From Gavia stellata (taxonomy: Eukaryota; Chordata; Aves; Gaviiformes; Gaviidae), in assembly GCF_030936135.1 (NCBI RefSeq), contig NC_082602.1:3658001-3722000 (forward strand): 64,000 nucleotides of DNA. Direction: 5' to 3'. Made by a program: the position numbers and the translations under genes. Position 1 is the stretch's first letter; each line of letters starts with the position of its first letter. Below the pieces are notes generated by a model. It did no database searches. It had not been told where the DNA came from and saw only the letters and a program-made list of their open reading frames with translations. Positions 1-9,652 of the stretch are shown piece after piece.

Positions 1-606
1 GCCCTGACACGGCCTTGCGTGCTGCTGAAGGCGCGCAGGGTTAGGAGGGACGGCGACCCAGCCAGACAGCCTGAGAGATGATCTGGCCGTCTAGCCAGGC
101 AGCAGAGCGTGGCGAGGGCAGCGAACTGTTTGCTGAGTCCCAGGGGTGACCTGACTTCTCTGCCTGCCCGTTCCCAGCAGGTGATGATCACAGCGCTTGG
201 AGCAGTGGCCGGGGTGTAGGATTTGCACGCTTGGGACACAGGAGGGGCTGTGAAAGCCCCCAGTGGTGCCGAATGAGGCCGCTGCATCGAGCTCTGAGCC
301 TCTGCATTTCTTCCCCGTGCTGCTGGGGTAACCTTCGTGTAGGCTGCCTCGTGTGCCTCCTGGGACTAGAGGCAGGTCCCGTCAGGTTCCTAAGGCTTCC
401 CCTGGGATGGATGAGCTGTCAGCAGATGTTACGCCCATCCTGTCCGAAAGGGCACGGGGTATTTCCTCAGCCTCATCCTGTGCTTCAGCTAGCCTTGAAG
501 AACTTGAGGTGCCTCCTCTTCCTAGCAGAGCCCGTGGCGGGACGTGGCCTGGCGGGTGGATCTCCTTCCACATCGCATCTGTAACGCTGGGCTTTTCCCT
601 TTGCAG
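1..606 (+). other. DNAJB12: DNAJB12 last intron (3' part)
   Basis: The stretch ends in a good splice acceptor (pyrimidine-rich tract then TTTGCAG at 600-606) directly before the last DNAJB12 coding exon. I looked for the preceding DNAJB12 exon, which should encode a Cys-Trp-Lys-rich segment, and did not find it, so the whole stretch is probably intronic. The open frames here are short and resemble nothing known. Confidence 0.75.
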
Positions 607-728
607 AGGAAGGCTTGTTGTACCGGGCACGCTACTTTGGAGACTCGGAACTGTATCAGCGAGCACAGAAGATGGGCACCCCCAGCTGTAGCAGACTGTC
701 AGACGTTCAAGCCTCTCTGCACGGATAG
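607..728 (+). CDS. DNAJB12: DNAJB12, terminal coding exon (DnaJ/Hsp40 family member B12), 5' part outside window
   Basis: DNAJB12 is an ER-membrane J-domain co-chaperone that recruits cytosolic Hsc70 for folding and ER-associated degradation of membrane proteins. Only the last exon is here. It reads EGLLYRARYFGDSELYQRAQ, then KMGTPSCSRLSDVQASLHG and a TAG stop at 726-728. This matches the human C-terminus almost residue for residue (remembered human end: SEVQASLHG). The segment is the tail of the C-terminal DUF1977 region; the J domain and membrane segment lie upstream of the window. The exon starts after the acceptor at 605-606 with two bases completing a split codon. The next gene, DDIT4, is convergent, as expected from human synteny. 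Identification is firm; only the incomplete gene limits it. Confidence 0.95.
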
Positions 729-3700
729 TCACCGCCTGCCCGCTCGGCAGAGGTCTAAGTACGAGCTGGTGACGCTTCCCCTGGCAGCGGAACGGGGCTC
801 GATCGTCCTTTTCGTACTTACTTAAATCTCTGTTTGAGATGCAGATCTTCACGAGTCTCCTCTGGATGCACACACGTCACGGGGGGGAAGCACCCCCCTC
901 CCTCAAGTGTACACTCGTTAATTGGGAAATTGATTTTCTTTAGTTTGCATGCCGGCACCCTCGGCTCTCTCCAGGCTCACTGTTTTCCCTGGCGCTGTCG
1001 GTGTTGGGTCTCTAGGAACAGAGCAAAAGCCCCGGGGCGTGTTGGCGACTCAGCTGAGGTCTTGTCAGCTGCGCATTCGATACAGCCGCTGTGCGCGCCT
1101 CGGCTGGTTGGGAGTTTTTTCCCCGATCTCGCCAAGCCTTTACCGGCCGTGGCAGCCAGCTGCCGCATTTTCATGAACCTTTTTTTGGTTGCTTTTTTGT
1201 CTGTTTTACTGAAAAAGCTGTTATCCCCTGGCACTGGAAGAAATACAATGACAGGGAACGGACTCCTACCAAACAGGTGTTCCTTGCCCCCCTCTTGCCT
1301 TCCCATGACACTCAAGGAGAACAAAGCAAACGGCCAGAGTTCACAACACGTTGTAGAAGTAACTTATTGCATTAAACTGGGGAACAAAGTAAAAATCAGC
1401 TGAGAGGGAGTCTGGAAGACAGAGGGGTTGGAGAGCTTGAATTAAGGTGAGCCCAGGTAGCACGCCTGAGACCGGGTGTGCTGGGTCGCCGGAGAGCTGC
1501 ACGAAAATCATAAAAAAAAATCGGCACGGAGTTTAGAGTCCTTTTTCTGCTTAATTAGCTGGGCTGATTTCACCTACCAGATACTGCTGGGATGCCTGTA
1601 AAACATACAGGTCCCTCCCACTGCAAAATGAGTTGAAAACAGGGTTTCTATAGAAAATCAATCGGAGGTGAAGTTTGCACCAAGCGTTAGTTGTACGGAC
1701 ACCATTTAGGCTTGCAAAGACTTCTTGGGGACGTTGGACATCTGGCTGCTTGGTTTGTAGACACAAGTAAGGAGGATTAGCAGGGGAGATTTTATTTGGT
1801 TTTTATTTTCCTTGGCATCTGAAAGTTTGGCCTTTAAAGCAAATCCTCCGGGTCGTGTTCGGCCTTTTTTTGGGTGTATCCCGTTTTTGGAACCATTCTT
1901 ACCTTGCTACGCCCGCTTTCTTGTTAACTGTGCCTCTTCTTTCACGATAGACCGGCATGAATTGCCTGCTTTTCTTTAATTCCCTCTCTGTACCCGTGCT
2001 CTGAAAAGAGAGCTGTGCTCTCAGGCAGAGGATCAAAATAGTGTGACTGAAAAAGCCGCTGCCTGTAATGTGGGGATGGGAAGGAAGGGGGGAGTACGGT
2101 GACGTGCAATTGTCTGGAGACTGACACCGCTACCGCTTTTGTTCCCAGACTCTTGAAATGCCTGAAGACTTTTGGTGAAGTGCACTGAGCCGAGGTGACG
2201 GACTTGATATTTAAAAGAATCAAACCTTATCTTAAAAATGGAATTGCAGAATTAGCAACGCACAACCGCCCTCTTTCTTCTCTCTGCCTGTCTCCGCCGT
2301 TCGACCTACGTCTCAGGCGGCGACTAGGACAGGAAATCAAGCTGCCCGTCTTCCTCCTGCCCTCCTGACACCGCCAGCGTGCGACGGTCTCGTTGCTCCT
2401 GGAATCCCGCAGCCCCGAGAACAGACGCGTAGAGTGTAAAATAACACGAACTAACTGCAGAAGCCGTGAAGCGGAAGGAGACCCTTCGCGACTGCGCTGG
2501 TCACTGCCGACGGAGAGAGAAATTGGACGATTTGGTGATAAAAGAAAACTTTAAAAAAAAAAAAAGAAAATATAATCTATTTAGAATTAATTTATAGCTG
2601 TATATATGTTGTACTTTTAAACTATGCAGGGGTTGGATGATTAAATTATTTTATTTTCTGCCCGGTTTGGCAAACGGGGAAGCGGGAGGTCTCTTCCCAG
2701 GGTGTCTCGCTCTGCAGCGCTTTCCTGCCTGACACACTAAAACAAGAATCACTTTGCATTTACTGTATTTGCTTTCTGGAGGACAGCGGCGTTCTGTGGC
2801 TTGGGATGTCGATACCTGCCGTTCGGGTTTTAATAAAAGAAATTCCAAATCTCTAGGGGGTAACAAAGAAATCGGGGAAACTGTCCAGATTTGTGGTGTG
2901 GTTTTGCAGCGTTGGCAGAAGCTGCGGCGGGTCAGCTGAGCCCCGGCGTCGCACTCGGCGACGGGAAGGATTGTCCTGGATGGTTTTTGCTCATCAGTCG
3001 TTGGGTTTATTTGTGCACGTAACTTCTGTTTTTTGCAGAGTCTGCTTTAATTTTGCCTCGTAATCAGCGTGCGGCGTTCATTCTGTAAAGAGGGCTTTCC
3101 ACGAGCCGTCTCCCTTTGTTGGGGTTTTTTTGTGTGTCCTACACTTGGGGTTCCTCACCCACCAGCACTCCCGTTTGCAACGTGGCCGTGGCCTCGACAC
3201 CCTCTCTCTGATGTTTCCTGGAGGAGACCTGTGAAATACTGCTAATTCCTAAGAAACGGCGCTTTCTATTGCTTCTGTTGAAAGAAGTTTTGCCGGGGGA
3301 GATGGGAGGGTGCGCCCGATCTTTCCTCTGACCCCGCCTGAGCTCTGCACCGCATTTCTCACTCGCTCACCGTCGGGCGGGACCGGCATTAGGGCAGCGG
3401 GAGGTTAGGAGCTATCTCTTCGAAGCAAAGCTGGCACGAGCAGAGCTGCCTTCCGTGGAATAAACTGGATTTTTAAATTTTTTTTGGTACTCTGCAGTTC
3501 ATTTTTGTTTAAAGATGTTTCCAGTGAGAGCTGTCCCCCGACGTGCGCGGGGGAATGAATGGAAAGCGCGGCAGCTCCCGGGTGGGGTGGCAGGGGCTGG
3601 AGGAGGCGAGGCGGAAGGTGGTTTTATTTCTTTGTCGTTAGGAACCCACGTGCTCCGTCTTCAGCTCTTTGTTTATTTATCGTGCAAAATTATCAGCCCT

Positions 3701-4125
3701 CCCGTTAACCGTGAGCCTTGTCATCCCACAGCCACCATGACTTGGACCTGATTTTAAGGGTGTTTTTTTCTTTTTGTTTTTTTTAAATGATTCTTCCACC
3801 TGTGGAAGGAATTGGGTGGAAGTACAGCATTTGGAAAGAGCTCTTAATAGAGGCACAGGCTAGGCGGCATGAAGAGATCGTGGGGAGGGGGTTAAATGAG
3901 AATCACGTTTGCAGAAGGTGCTGAATTGTCTTGCACAACGGCGTTCCTTGCCCAGAGCCTGCCCGCCAAAACCTTTTGATGATTTTTTTTCAAGTAGATC
4001 ACCCATGGGTAATAACGAGCGAGAAGGCGTAGATCCTAACGGATGCTCACAGAGGCTGTATCTCTCAATTTAGAATTAATTATACAACTGTACATCTATA
4101 AATAAATGTTTATAACGTGAAAGGC
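729..4125 (+). other. DNAJB12: DNAJB12 3' UTR (about 3.4 kb)
   Basis: No coding signal follows the DNAJB12 stop. The stretch is moderately AT-rich in places, for example 2550-2650, as 3' UTRs often are. Candidate poly(A) signals are ATTAAA at 2640-2645, AATAAA at 2832-2837 and AATAAA at 4101-4106. The last has the best downstream GT-rich element (about 4130-4145), so I place the main transcript end near 4125; shorter isoforms could end near 2.66 or 2.85 kb. A 14-base word and a partly similar AT-rich flank occur at both about 2578 and 4069, just before two of these candidate ends. Confidence 0.6.
4101..4106 (+). terminator. DNAJB12: Poly(A) signal AATAAA, probable DNAJB12 distal end
   Basis: A canonical hexamer in an AT-rich context is followed 25-45 bases later by a GT-rich stretch (GCTGTGGTGGTGTC). 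This is the usual arrangement of a strong cleavage site. It is inferred from sequence only. Confidence 0.6.
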
Positions 4126-7100
4126 TCCAGCTGTGGTGGTGTCCTGCAAATCCTTGCCCCAGCCAGCTCCGGTTTTACAGTTCCTTCGCGCCGCCTTCCT
4201 TGCATCTTGCACGGGCGCTCGGTGAATGAAATTCAGCATCTTTGCCGTCCCGGCAAGCCCAGCGGCTGAGAGCTCCAGCGCTGCAGCGGCCGCCCCGGCG
4301 TGGGAGAGGGAAGGACGGGGAGAAGATGGAGAAGGAGGTGGTGCCCCCCAAGTTAGCCACGGGTCCCAACAAGGTGGCAGCGAACGCTCAGCAGGACGTC
4401 TTTGCTTCAAACTGGTTCCACTGGGATGCTCCCAGCCGGGTGCCTCGTGCTGGGGAAGGGGGCTGTGCCTGCCTTCCCTCCCATGGAAGCGCCGCTGCTA
4501 GCCGTGTCCCCCGCGTCCTCTGGCCGAGCTCTTCTGGGGGATGCTTTATTCTCATCCCAGGATGCCACCGCCCTGGCAGCAGTGTCTTGGCATTTTAAGG
4601 TGCCCTTTGGATGACTCCCCATCTGGGGAGGGCAGCGGCGGGCAGGAAGGCTCGGGCTGCCTTTGTCCTGGGTGGAAATGCTGGCTTGGATGTGCGTCCC
4701 AACGGCAGCGGCTCGGAAACTGCCAGCCCCCAAATCCTCAAGGTCGGATTTGGGGTCCACGCTCCCAAATGGAGTCTCTTTTTCCCACATCCCCCCCTCC
4801 CCCAGGCAGCAAAACGCTTTTCCCACAGCACCCGGGGCAGGATTGACGCCATCGGCGCTCCCCTCCTCCTCCCCAGCCCCACGCACAAAGGGCTGGAGGT
4901 TTTGGGGTGGGTTTTTCCCCTGCCATCCGCTTTTTCCCTTCTCTCAGGGGCCAGGGGGTCAAGTCACTTCCATTTCCCATCGGCGCCGCGTTCCCGGCAG
5001 TGAGTCAGCCCCGCGGCCTCTCGCAACGCCCGCGCCGGCCGGGAGAGTCCGGCATGAACCAACGCGGCCACTGGGCAAAAACCACCCCCCCGCTCCCCGC
5101 TGCCATCGGCGCAGACTCTGCTCCATTTTGGTTTTAATTTTTCAATCAGGTGCATCCATGCCCCAGGTTTTGGGGTGGTTTTGCTGCGTTTTGGGGCATT
5201 CCCAGCCCGGAGCAATAAGAGATGCTCTGCATTTTGGTGTGCTGGTCCCTGCCCGCTCACCAAAGGTGTGGGTGATTTGGGCTGCCCTTTAGCTCCTTCC
5301 TCATTTGGCTGCTCGTTAGCCCGAGCTTTTAATTGGCGCGGCCACCCAAGGCAGGGAGGCAGCAGGGGAAGGTGGGTGCCCCAGGAGCATCATCCTCTGG
5401 CAGGTAGGGAGTGAAGGGGACCCCCCTCACACTTCTCACCACCATCCTTTTTGGCAGCAAAACATAAGGATTTAGCCTTACCCTGGGATTTAAATCCTCT
5501 TTTGCCTTATTGCTGGTGACACCCCAAAAAAATCTCCCTTTCCCCTCCACTGTAATGGCCCCAGGGAGCCCCGGGCCGATGCCGGTGCCACAAATAACCC
5601 CATCACCGCCTCCCGGATCCCAAAATATCCCTCTGCCCACCCCCCCGCCCCAGGAGAGGCTAAATACAGCCTCGCTGGAAGCTCCTGGCACCTTCCAGGG
5701 AGCTGCCAAACCCCAGGGACCTTGACATGCCCCCCAAATTTGTCACGGAAAGGCCATTTTGCTATAAATAGAAGCAAAGCATCACCTGCCATCGCTCGTG
5801 CCTGGGGCTGGGACCATGGGGCGTTTCGGGGGCACGTGAAGCCGCACGGAAGGTTTTACTGGGCACCCCCCCCAGCAAAGAGCCCATCCTGTCGCTCTGT
5901 GGTTGCTTTTGTGAGTTTGGGGGGGGCGTTCTGCAAAGCCTTGATTATTCCTTGTAATAACTTAAAAACCCAATGTGATGCAGAGTCCCTCGCCCGCCCT
6001 CGGAAAGGCTGGCAGGGGACGAGCGGGGGCCACGCTGCTGCCGGCAGCAGGGCGAGACGCGGGGCCATCCCCTCCGCATGCTTAGGGGCTCAATATATAA
6101 AAATACACGTATTTATGGAGCTATATGTGTAGCTTCAAGACAGAATACGTCTCAGCAGGGGATGACGGCATGGCCCGAGCCGAGCCGCCGGTGCCGCTGC
6201 CGTCACCCCACCGTGAATCTCTCGCCACGGCTGGGGAGCAACATGCTGTTTCTGTCCTGTGCCAGCAGTGCCAAAATCTGCTCCTCTTCCTTTTTTGCCA
6301 AAAAACTTTGGGTTTGGCGTTTCCTTTCCAGCCCCCTCAGGGGCTCCGGGGCTGGTTTGACGGTGGTTTTGCCACTGGACACCGCACCGCCTGATCCCGT
6401 CATGGGAATGCCCCTTACGTGGCAAGGGGGGACGACGCTCTGGCACGTGACCCGCTGAGAAACACCCCAGTCCCCAAAATTTTAAGGGAAACCCTCCCCT
6501 TTTCACAATGCGGCTTTGTAAAGGTGCGTTTCCAGCTGCACCCGCCTGGCACTGCTTTGATTGCTCCTAGGTGGTATTTATGTGGGTGAGCAACCTCCGC
6601 TCCAAAGGCTCCGGCTGTGGGTTGTCCTTTTCAGAAACAACTTTTTTCGGTGAGACTTTTCATCAAAAAGTCAGTGTCTGTCCACAGGGGGTGGGGCAAA
6701 AAAAACCCCAACACCGTAAGCTTGAGCCAGAACAAACTTGCATCTGAATGGAAGTATTTTCTTTTTGGGCTGGTTTTATCCCCCGCACCTTCCGCCGGGC
6801 TCTTCACTTGCCAAGCGGCTTAATTACACTTTAGTGAAAGCTTTTTCTCCGAGCAGCTCTAATTGCAGGCTTGGGTAATTGGTCTTGTTTTTGCAGAATG
6901 TGTTTGGAGCTGGGGAGTGCTCCCCCCAGCAGGTGTGACCCTCCCCATCTCCCTCCCAATTTTAGCTGATTCTCCTGGTTTTCTACCCCAAACCCCCCCT
7001 GTAGCTCCCAGGCGAGGAGCAGCAGCCCCTTGTTGGGGTGCCAGGGTGCTCCCCCCCGAGGGGACAGGCAGGCACCTGGCCAGTGCTGGGGCCTGACTCA

Positions 7101-7305
7101 GCTCCCCCTGAGTCACAGCCCCATGGCCTGCAATTAGGAGCAGGCACAGTGGGATTTCCCCTCCCCATTCCCAAAACCTTCAGCTCCCACCGCAGGGGCT
7201 GCCCTGCCAGGGAAAGGCTTCCTGAGGATGCCAGCAGGGGTTTCAGACCAGCTGGGAGCGGTTGCATCATCCCTCTCCAGCCCCAAGTGAGAACAGGGAG
7301 ACAGC
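4126..7305. other. Intergenic region between convergent DNAJB12 and DDIT4
   Basis: GC-rich non-coding DNA with many short G and C runs. I see no exon with a recognisable protein, no RNA gene and no clear transposon. Consensus AP-1 motifs occur at 5001-5007 and as a pair at 7094-7100 and 7109-7115. Many overlapping open frames exist on both strands, but they are expected in stop-poor GC-rich sequence and have no similarity I recognise. Confidence 0.6.
7094..7115. promoter_or_regulatory. Paired AP-1/MARE-like motifs
   Basis: TGACTCA at 7094-7100 and TGAGTCA at 7109-7115 are reverse complements separated by 8 bases, together forming an interrupted palindrome. The first sits in CTGACTCAGC, a half-MARE context. 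They lie about 210 bases beyond the DDIT4 poly(A) signal. Such sites bind Fos/Jun or Maf/NRF2 dimers, but activity here is only inferred. Confidence 0.35.
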
Positions 7306-7988
7306 AGGTTATCAGTTAAGACAGCTTTTATTAGAAAAGTAAAAAAAACCCACCCCAACACGATTGCATAGGAAGTCTTGCACTTGAACATCAAGTGTAT
7401 GAGTGTAAACTGTAACCAATGAAGCGCCCACGGCGTGTCACAGCAAGGGGTCCTGCCCTCCGTCCCCGCCTCCCCTCTCCCACCACTCTTGCCTCTCATG
7501 ATCAAAGACTCAATGTGACTTCGGGCCACCCCCCTCCTGCCATGCTGGGAGCCCCCCCAGAGCCCCCCAGGTGCCCGCAGCAGGGTTCTGTCTTTGATCC
7601 AGACCTACAGCCCAGCTGTCACTCACTCCCACACGCACACCCTCCCCCAGAAACACCATTGATTACAATCCTTGTTACAAAAACCCCTCATGATTAATCA
7701 GCCAACAGGAGGAGACCGTCCGCCCCCCAGCAGCCCCGCTGCCGCATCGCCGCAATCATCCCACAATCATCGACGGTGTGAAGCGACCTCCGCCTGGGTC
7801 CCGGTCTGCTCCGCGTCAGGGACGCCCCGGCACAGGCAGGTGCCCCGTGGGGACCTCCGCCTGCCCAAACTACTTCCACCTACAGCCCTACTCCAGCCTA
7901 ACCTAAACTACAGAGGCTGCCGGGAGCCGCCACACTCTAACAGGCTCTTCCAAAGCACTTGGGTAAGTCGCTTCTCCGGCACGGCCCG
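7306..7988 (-). other. DDIT4: DDIT4 3' UTR
   Basis: This non-coding stretch runs from the DDIT4 stop to a minus-strand AATAAA (seen as TTTATT at 7327-7332 on the plus strand), giving a 3' UTR of about 0.68 kb. Cleavage is expected some 15-25 bases beyond the hexamer. No open frame here is credible. Confidence 0.7.
7327..7332 (-). terminator. DDIT4: Poly(A) signal AATAAA of DDIT4
   Basis: The canonical hexamer on the minus strand reads AATAAAAGCTGTC. It is the first clear signal after the DDIT4 stop codon, and a T/C-rich downstream flank follows. Confidence 0.65.
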
Positions 7989-8857
7989 TCAGCACTCCTC
8001 TATGAGCAGCTGCTCGGAGCTGTACAGCTTCTTCTTGATGACCCTGAAGCCCGTGCTCAGCTTCAGCGGCGTGAAAGCCGGCCCTGAGGTGAAGAGTCCC
8101 TGGATCTTGGGCCAGAGGCGGGAGTCCAGCCGGAGCACCAGGGTGAGCTGGAAGGTGGGCACCACGGCGGGGTCCACGGCGATGTGCCCCACGTCGTGGC
8201 AGGCCTTGCCGTGCTCCACGCAGAGGTCGAGGAGGGCCCCGCGCAGCCCGCAGGGCTCGCTGCAGGCCAGGCGCAGCAGCTCCGTCCTCACCTGCGCCAG
8301 GAGCTGGGCCGGCATGAGGAGCCGGGAGCAGCGCTTGGCGCCCAGCGGGGCTCTGCCCAGCGTGGCCTGCACCACGTCCATCAGGTTGGCGCACAGCAGC
8401 TCGTCCTCGGGGTCGTGCAGCAGGTCCAGGTCCGGCAGGGAGGCCCCTTCGGCGTACTCAGCATCTGCGGAGGGGACGGGAGGCAGGTGAGCAGCGGGCC
8501 CGCGGGGAGGGTGGGCCGGGGCACGGCCTGGGGACAGGCCGGGGTCTGACGGTTGTGGGGGGACATTGAACCCCGGGATCGGGGGGTGTAACTGGGGCAC
8601 AGGGGCTTGGCACAGCACCCCCCCAGGACTGTCAGCCGCCTCCCAGCCCCTCAGGGACCCCCCCATCCCTCAGAGGGACCCCCGGCCCCTCAGGGATGTC
8701 CCCGGCCCCTCAGGGACGCGCGGCGGGGCCTCCCCCGCCCGCTCGGGGACCCCCACTCACCTCCCTCCGAGCCGGAGGCGCTGCCCAGCGACTCGCAGTC
8801 GGAGCTCTCCAGGCGGCCCCGCTCGCCGCCCGCCAGCCGCTCCCACAGCCCGGGCAT
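7989..8857 (-). CDS. DDIT4: DDIT4 (DNA-damage-inducible transcript 4, REDD1), two coding exons, 190 aa
   Basis: DDIT4/REDD1 is a cytosolic stress-induced protein that represses mTORC1 through TSC1/TSC2 after hypoxia, DNA damage, glucocorticoid or energy stress. Coding exons on the minus strand are 8857-8761 (ATG at 8857) and 8464-7989 (stop TGA at 7991-7989), joined by a GT-AG intron with a split Asp codon. Family signatures are plain: LESSDCESL near residues 16-24, [20 protein letters not shown] near 40-59, then [40 protein letters not shown] and the C-terminus [20 protein letters not shown]. The protein is shorter than the 232-residue human one. The Ser/Thr/Pro-rich N-terminal block is nearly absent, and a loop before LKLSTGF is trimmed. 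The core is intact and there is no sign of damage. The start is supported by human-like MP-LW at the N-terminus. Confidence 0.95.
8465..8760 (-). other. DDIT4: DDIT4 intron
   Basis: A 296-bp GC-rich intron with donor GTGAGT (8760-8755) and acceptor CCGCAG (8470-8465) on the minus strand. The middle contains repeated CCCCTCAGGGA words on the plus strand (about 8650-8720). No other feature is visible. Confidence 0.85.
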
Positions 8858-8875
8858 CGCGCCGCCGCCCCCCGC

Positions 8876-8980
8876 TCTGCTCCGCCGGCCGCCGGCTGGC
8901 CGCCTTATATAGGGGCGGTGCGGGAGGCCCCGCCCCTCCAGCCTGCGCCCGCCAATGGGAGTGCGGGGCACGTCCGCGGC
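8876..8980 (-). promoter_or_regulatory. DDIT4: DDIT4 core promoter: TATA box, CCAAT box, candidate HRE
   Basis: On the minus strand a TATA box (TATATAAG, 8911-8904) lies 47 bases before the ATG. Initiation is therefore expected near 8875, with a leader of only about 20 bases. GC boxes (GGGGCGG on the plus strand at about 8912) flank it. A CCAAT motif sits at 8952-8956 on the plus strand. An ACGTG core at 8973-8969 on the minus strand fits a hypoxia-response element; DDIT4 is a known HIF-1 target. The surrounding 8.75-9.1 kb is a CpG island. The motifs are read directly; their use is inferred. Confidence 0.65.
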
Positions 8981-9185
8981 GTCTCTCCTGCCCGGTGACA
9001 GCGGGAGGCCCCGCCCCCTCGCCTCCCCCTCCCTCCCTACCTCCCGCGCGGCCCCGATCCGGGCCCGGCCCGGGCCCTGCAAACGGCGCCGGGGGTTGCA
9101 TCAGGGGGGCCGGGCCGGGCCGGTGCCATCCGCCTGCCGCTCTCGGCAGCGCCCGCCGGGCTTCCCCGGCTGCTGCCACCCCTTC

Positions 9186-9652
9186 GGGGCCTGGGCTTCA
9201 TCCCCCCGACATCCCCGCAGGGCCTGGGCCTCACCCCCAGCCCCGGGCACCCCCTCACAGCCCGGCCTGGGCCTGGGCCTCACCCCGGGCACCCCCTCAG
9301 GGCCTGGGCCTCACCCCCAGCCCCGGGCACCCCCTCACAGCCCGGCCTGGGCCTGGGCCTCACCCCGGGCACCCCCTCAGGGCCTGGGCCTCACCCCCAG
9401 CCCTGGGCACCCCCTCAGTGCCCGGCCTGGGCCTCACCCCAGGCACCGCCTCAGAGCCTGGGCCTCACCATGGCCCCTGCCTCAGTGCTCGGCCTGGGCC
9501 TGGACCTCACCCCGGGCACCCGCTCAGGGCCTGGGCCTCATCCCCAGCCCCGGGCACCCCCTCACAGCCCGGCTTGGGCCTGGGCCTCACCCCGGCCCCC
9601 ATCTCAGTGCCCGGCCTGGGCCTGGGCCTCACCCCGGGCACCCCCAGGGCCA
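9186..9652. repeat. C-rich minisatellite, 80-bp unit
   Basis: Copies of GGCCTGGGCCTCACCCCCAG start at 9221, 9301 and 9381, giving an 80-bp period built from two related halves of about 40 bp. Further, more diverged copies continue to about 9652, and a degraded copy precedes at about 9186. The plus strand is C-rich, so the minus strand carries repeated G runs. The array begins roughly 300 bases upstream of the DDIT4 TATA box. The long open frames through it (for example on the plus strand at 8566-9831) reflect lack of stops in the repeat, not a protein. Confidence 0.9.

Noticed and set aside
4880-5260. Repeated TTTTGGGG words resembling a telomeric repeat
   Set aside because: The words are scattered, not tandem, and are not the vertebrate TTAGGG repeat. 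They are low-complexity background.
9186-9652. Regular direct repeats considered as a CRISPR-like array
   Set aside because: Units are contiguous and differ by substitutions throughout; there are no unique spacers, and this is a vertebrate genome. It is a minisatellite.
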